Origin: Planctomycetota bacterium
GTDB taxonomy: Bacteria; Planctomycetota; GCA-002687715; DRQF01
Assembly (NCBI GenBank): GCA_024275615.1
Contig: JAJRYU010000534.1
Span: forward strand, 1 to 7,354
Direction of reading: 5' to 3'
DNA: 7,354 nucleotides
How positions within the stretch are numbered: position 1 is the stretch's first letter; each line of letters starts with the position of its first letter. Below the pieces are notes generated by a model. That model made no database searches, had not been told where the DNA came from, and was given only the letters and a program-made list of their open reading frames with translations. Below are positions 6,147 to 7,354 of the stretch, in pieces. Position numbers and translations under genes: made by a program.

Positions 6147-7354
6147 CTAATTGCGTTGAATGGGCATCATCGGACGAACACCCATGTCATGAGTTACCAG
6201 ATCTCTGTTCGTTTCATTGCGGTCAGCGACCCGGCACAAAAAAGCCATGCTTGAGAAGCTGCCGCCTCGATAGTTCGGGTTTGATTCTTGGCCAGACAGA
6301 TCCCGAACACCTCGTTTTCCTGGTTTTACTCGATATTCGGCAAATTCATCCTGACACCATTCCCAAACATTGCCGCTCATATCGAAAAGCCCGAATGCAT
6401 TGGGACGATTCGATCCCACGGGCGCGTGAACCACATAATCATCCTTGTGCCCCCGCTGTTGCCCAGTAAATCCGGCGGCCAAAGTTTCTGAACCGTTAAT
6501 GTTGCAAAAACTCACTAGGTCTTCGAGCTTCGAGAATCCAGACCAAACTTGTCCTGCCTCGCCCCCCCGTGCACCTCTCTCCCACTCCGCCTCAGTCGGC
6601 AATTGCAGCGCAATTCGGGGCAGATATTTTTGCGCTGCCAACCAAGAGACCTGCTCAACCTGATGTGCCAGAGTAACAGGCGCCTTGAGTGATTCGTGAT
6701 AGAAGCCCTTGGGATACTTGCTTGGGTTGAAGGCGAAAGCCCGCGACCACTGTCCCTGCGTCATTTCGAATTTGGAGAAAAAGTAAGGCTCCAACGTGAC
6801 TTCATGGACGGGGCCTTCATTGGGTGAACTACTCAGGTCGAAATTAGGTTGGGTCGCTTCTTTTTTTTGAGAACCCATCAGAAAAGTTCCGCCAGGTATC
6901 AAAACCAAAATGAGACCCATTTGTTCGTCAATCTTGATGCGGCCCCCATTTTCTCGTTGTGGGACATCACCCTTGTGAGTCAACCAGTGCAAGAATTCCT
7001 CAAGCCCAGAATCCGGATCTGGCCCGAGGGGGATCAAGCCCAGTTGCGGATCTATCTTTAGGCCACCATATTTTGGATTGCCCTTCATGCGCTCTTGACA
7101 TGCGCCCCACGCTGCCGTTTGAGAAACGAGAGTTCTATCTGCAATTGCCTTCGAGGTCTCTATCCTCTTGGCAACTGAATTCGCGGCACCTTGGGGTGCA
7201 TTCGAAAAGGTGTCCAGATTGCGCACCAAGCGAGACATGATTTCATATTGCAATTCGACATCGGAGTTGGCGCCAAAATCCCAGCTTCGACGACCGCTAA
7301 TCACTTTGTCCACAGATTCCAGACGGCTGAGCAGTTCTTTTTTCTTAGAGAGTA
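6147..7354 (-). CDS. SUMF1/FGE-fold protein, C-terminal 401 residues (partial, runs off right edge); possible Ser/Thr kinase fusion
   Basis: Residues are numbered from the right edge. The FGE-sulfatase (SUMF1) domain spans about 150-395: IPGGTFLMGS (152-161), FEMTQGQW (195-202), QVSW (234-237), LPTEAEWERGARGG (251-264), NAFGLFDMSGNVWEW (318-332), YRGGSF (361-366) and terminal GVRP (391-394). True FGE oxidises a sulfatase cysteine to formylglycine with two cysteines near the C terminus; by alignment to the R-V-A-x-R segment (374-378) both positions lack cysteine (S and A), so this is probably not a classical FGE. The frame stays open to the window edge and reads LSKKKELLSRLESV, helix-like, before a GTG (7313) that could be mistaken for the start. 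The region 90-150 holds an internal repeat (KIDPQLGLIPL, KIDEQMGLILV) that, from memory, typifies planctomycete kinase-FGE fusions. A kinase domain itself is not visible. Confidence 0.88.
   Translation of the reverse strand, partial: LSKKKELLSRLESVDKVISGRRSWDFGANSDVELQYEIMSRLVRNLDTFSNAPQGAANSVAKRIETSKAIADRTLVSQTAAWGACQERMKGNPKYGGLKIDPQLGLIPLGPDPDSGLEEFLHWLTHKGDVPQRENGGRIKIDEQMGLILVLIPGGTFLMGSQKKEATQPNFDLSSSPNEGPVHEVTLEPYFFSKFEMTQGQWSRAFAFNPSKYPKGFYHESLKAPVTLAHQVEQVSWLAAQKYLPRIALQLPTEAEWERGARGGEAGQVWSGFSKLEDLVSFCNINGSETLAAGFTGQQRGHKDDYVVHAPVGSNRPNAFGLFDMSGNVWEWCQDEFAEYRVKPGKRGVRDLSGQESNPNYRGGSFSSMAFLCRVADRNETNRDLVTHDMGVRPMMPIQRN

Noticed and set aside
7311..7313. GTG as the true start of the FGE-fold protein
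   Set aside because: The frame stays open to the window edge with coding-like helical sequence (LSKKKELLSRLES) and there is no Shine-Dalgarno before the GTG, so the gene most likely begins outside the window.
6147..7354. Calling the FGE-fold protein a sulfatase-activating enzyme
   Set aside because: The catalytic cysteine positions are not cysteine and no sulfatase gene is in the window.

Overview
All six genes that can be supported lie on the minus strand, so the window is read from its right end to its left end. The order of transcription is: C-terminal part of a SUMF1/formylglycine-generating-enzyme-fold (FGE) protein (cut by the right edge), pyruvate kinase (pyk), succinyl-CoA synthetase beta (sucC) and alpha (sucD), a small SET-domain protein, and the N-terminal part of an amino-acid-adenylating enzyme of the NRPS type (cut by the left edge). 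No RNA gene, insertion sequence, CRISPR array or plus-strand gene could be supported.

The organism looks like a free-living bacterium with a complex genome. The FGE-fold protein has a pre-domain region (internal repeat of the K-I-D-x-Q-x-G-L-I type) that resembles, from memory, the C-terminal halves of planctomycete Ser/Thr kinase-FGE fusions. SET-domain and Pls/PosA-like NRPS genes are also familiar from that phylum. Planctomycetota is my best guess, but it is an inference from protein style, not from a marker gene.

Right part (5902-7354): the FGE-fold gene, then a 245-base gap holding two copies of a palindromic TGGTACCA box inside an 18-bp imperfect inverted repeat, just upstream of pyk. 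Middle (2155-5901): central metabolism. Pyk makes pyruvate and ATP from PEP and ADP; SucCD interconverts succinyl-CoA and succinate with substrate-level nucleotide phosphorylation. sucC and sucD are 14 bases apart and surely co-transcribed. pyk is separated from sucC by 147 bases with two small hairpins and a weak promoter-like pair. A good Rho-independent terminator closes the sucCD unit.

Left part (1-1948): a tight two-gene unit, SET protein then adenylation enzyme, with only 4 bases between stop and start. The adenylation domain starts almost at residue 1 with no condensation domain, has all core motifs A1-A8, and carries a V-E-E-I-W signature at A4 like the Pls/PosA family. A lysine-methyltransferase-type SET protein coupled to what may be a basic-amino-acid-activating enzyme is the most unusual item here and may be the start of an undescribed small biosynthetic or protein-modifying cluster that continues beyond the left edge.
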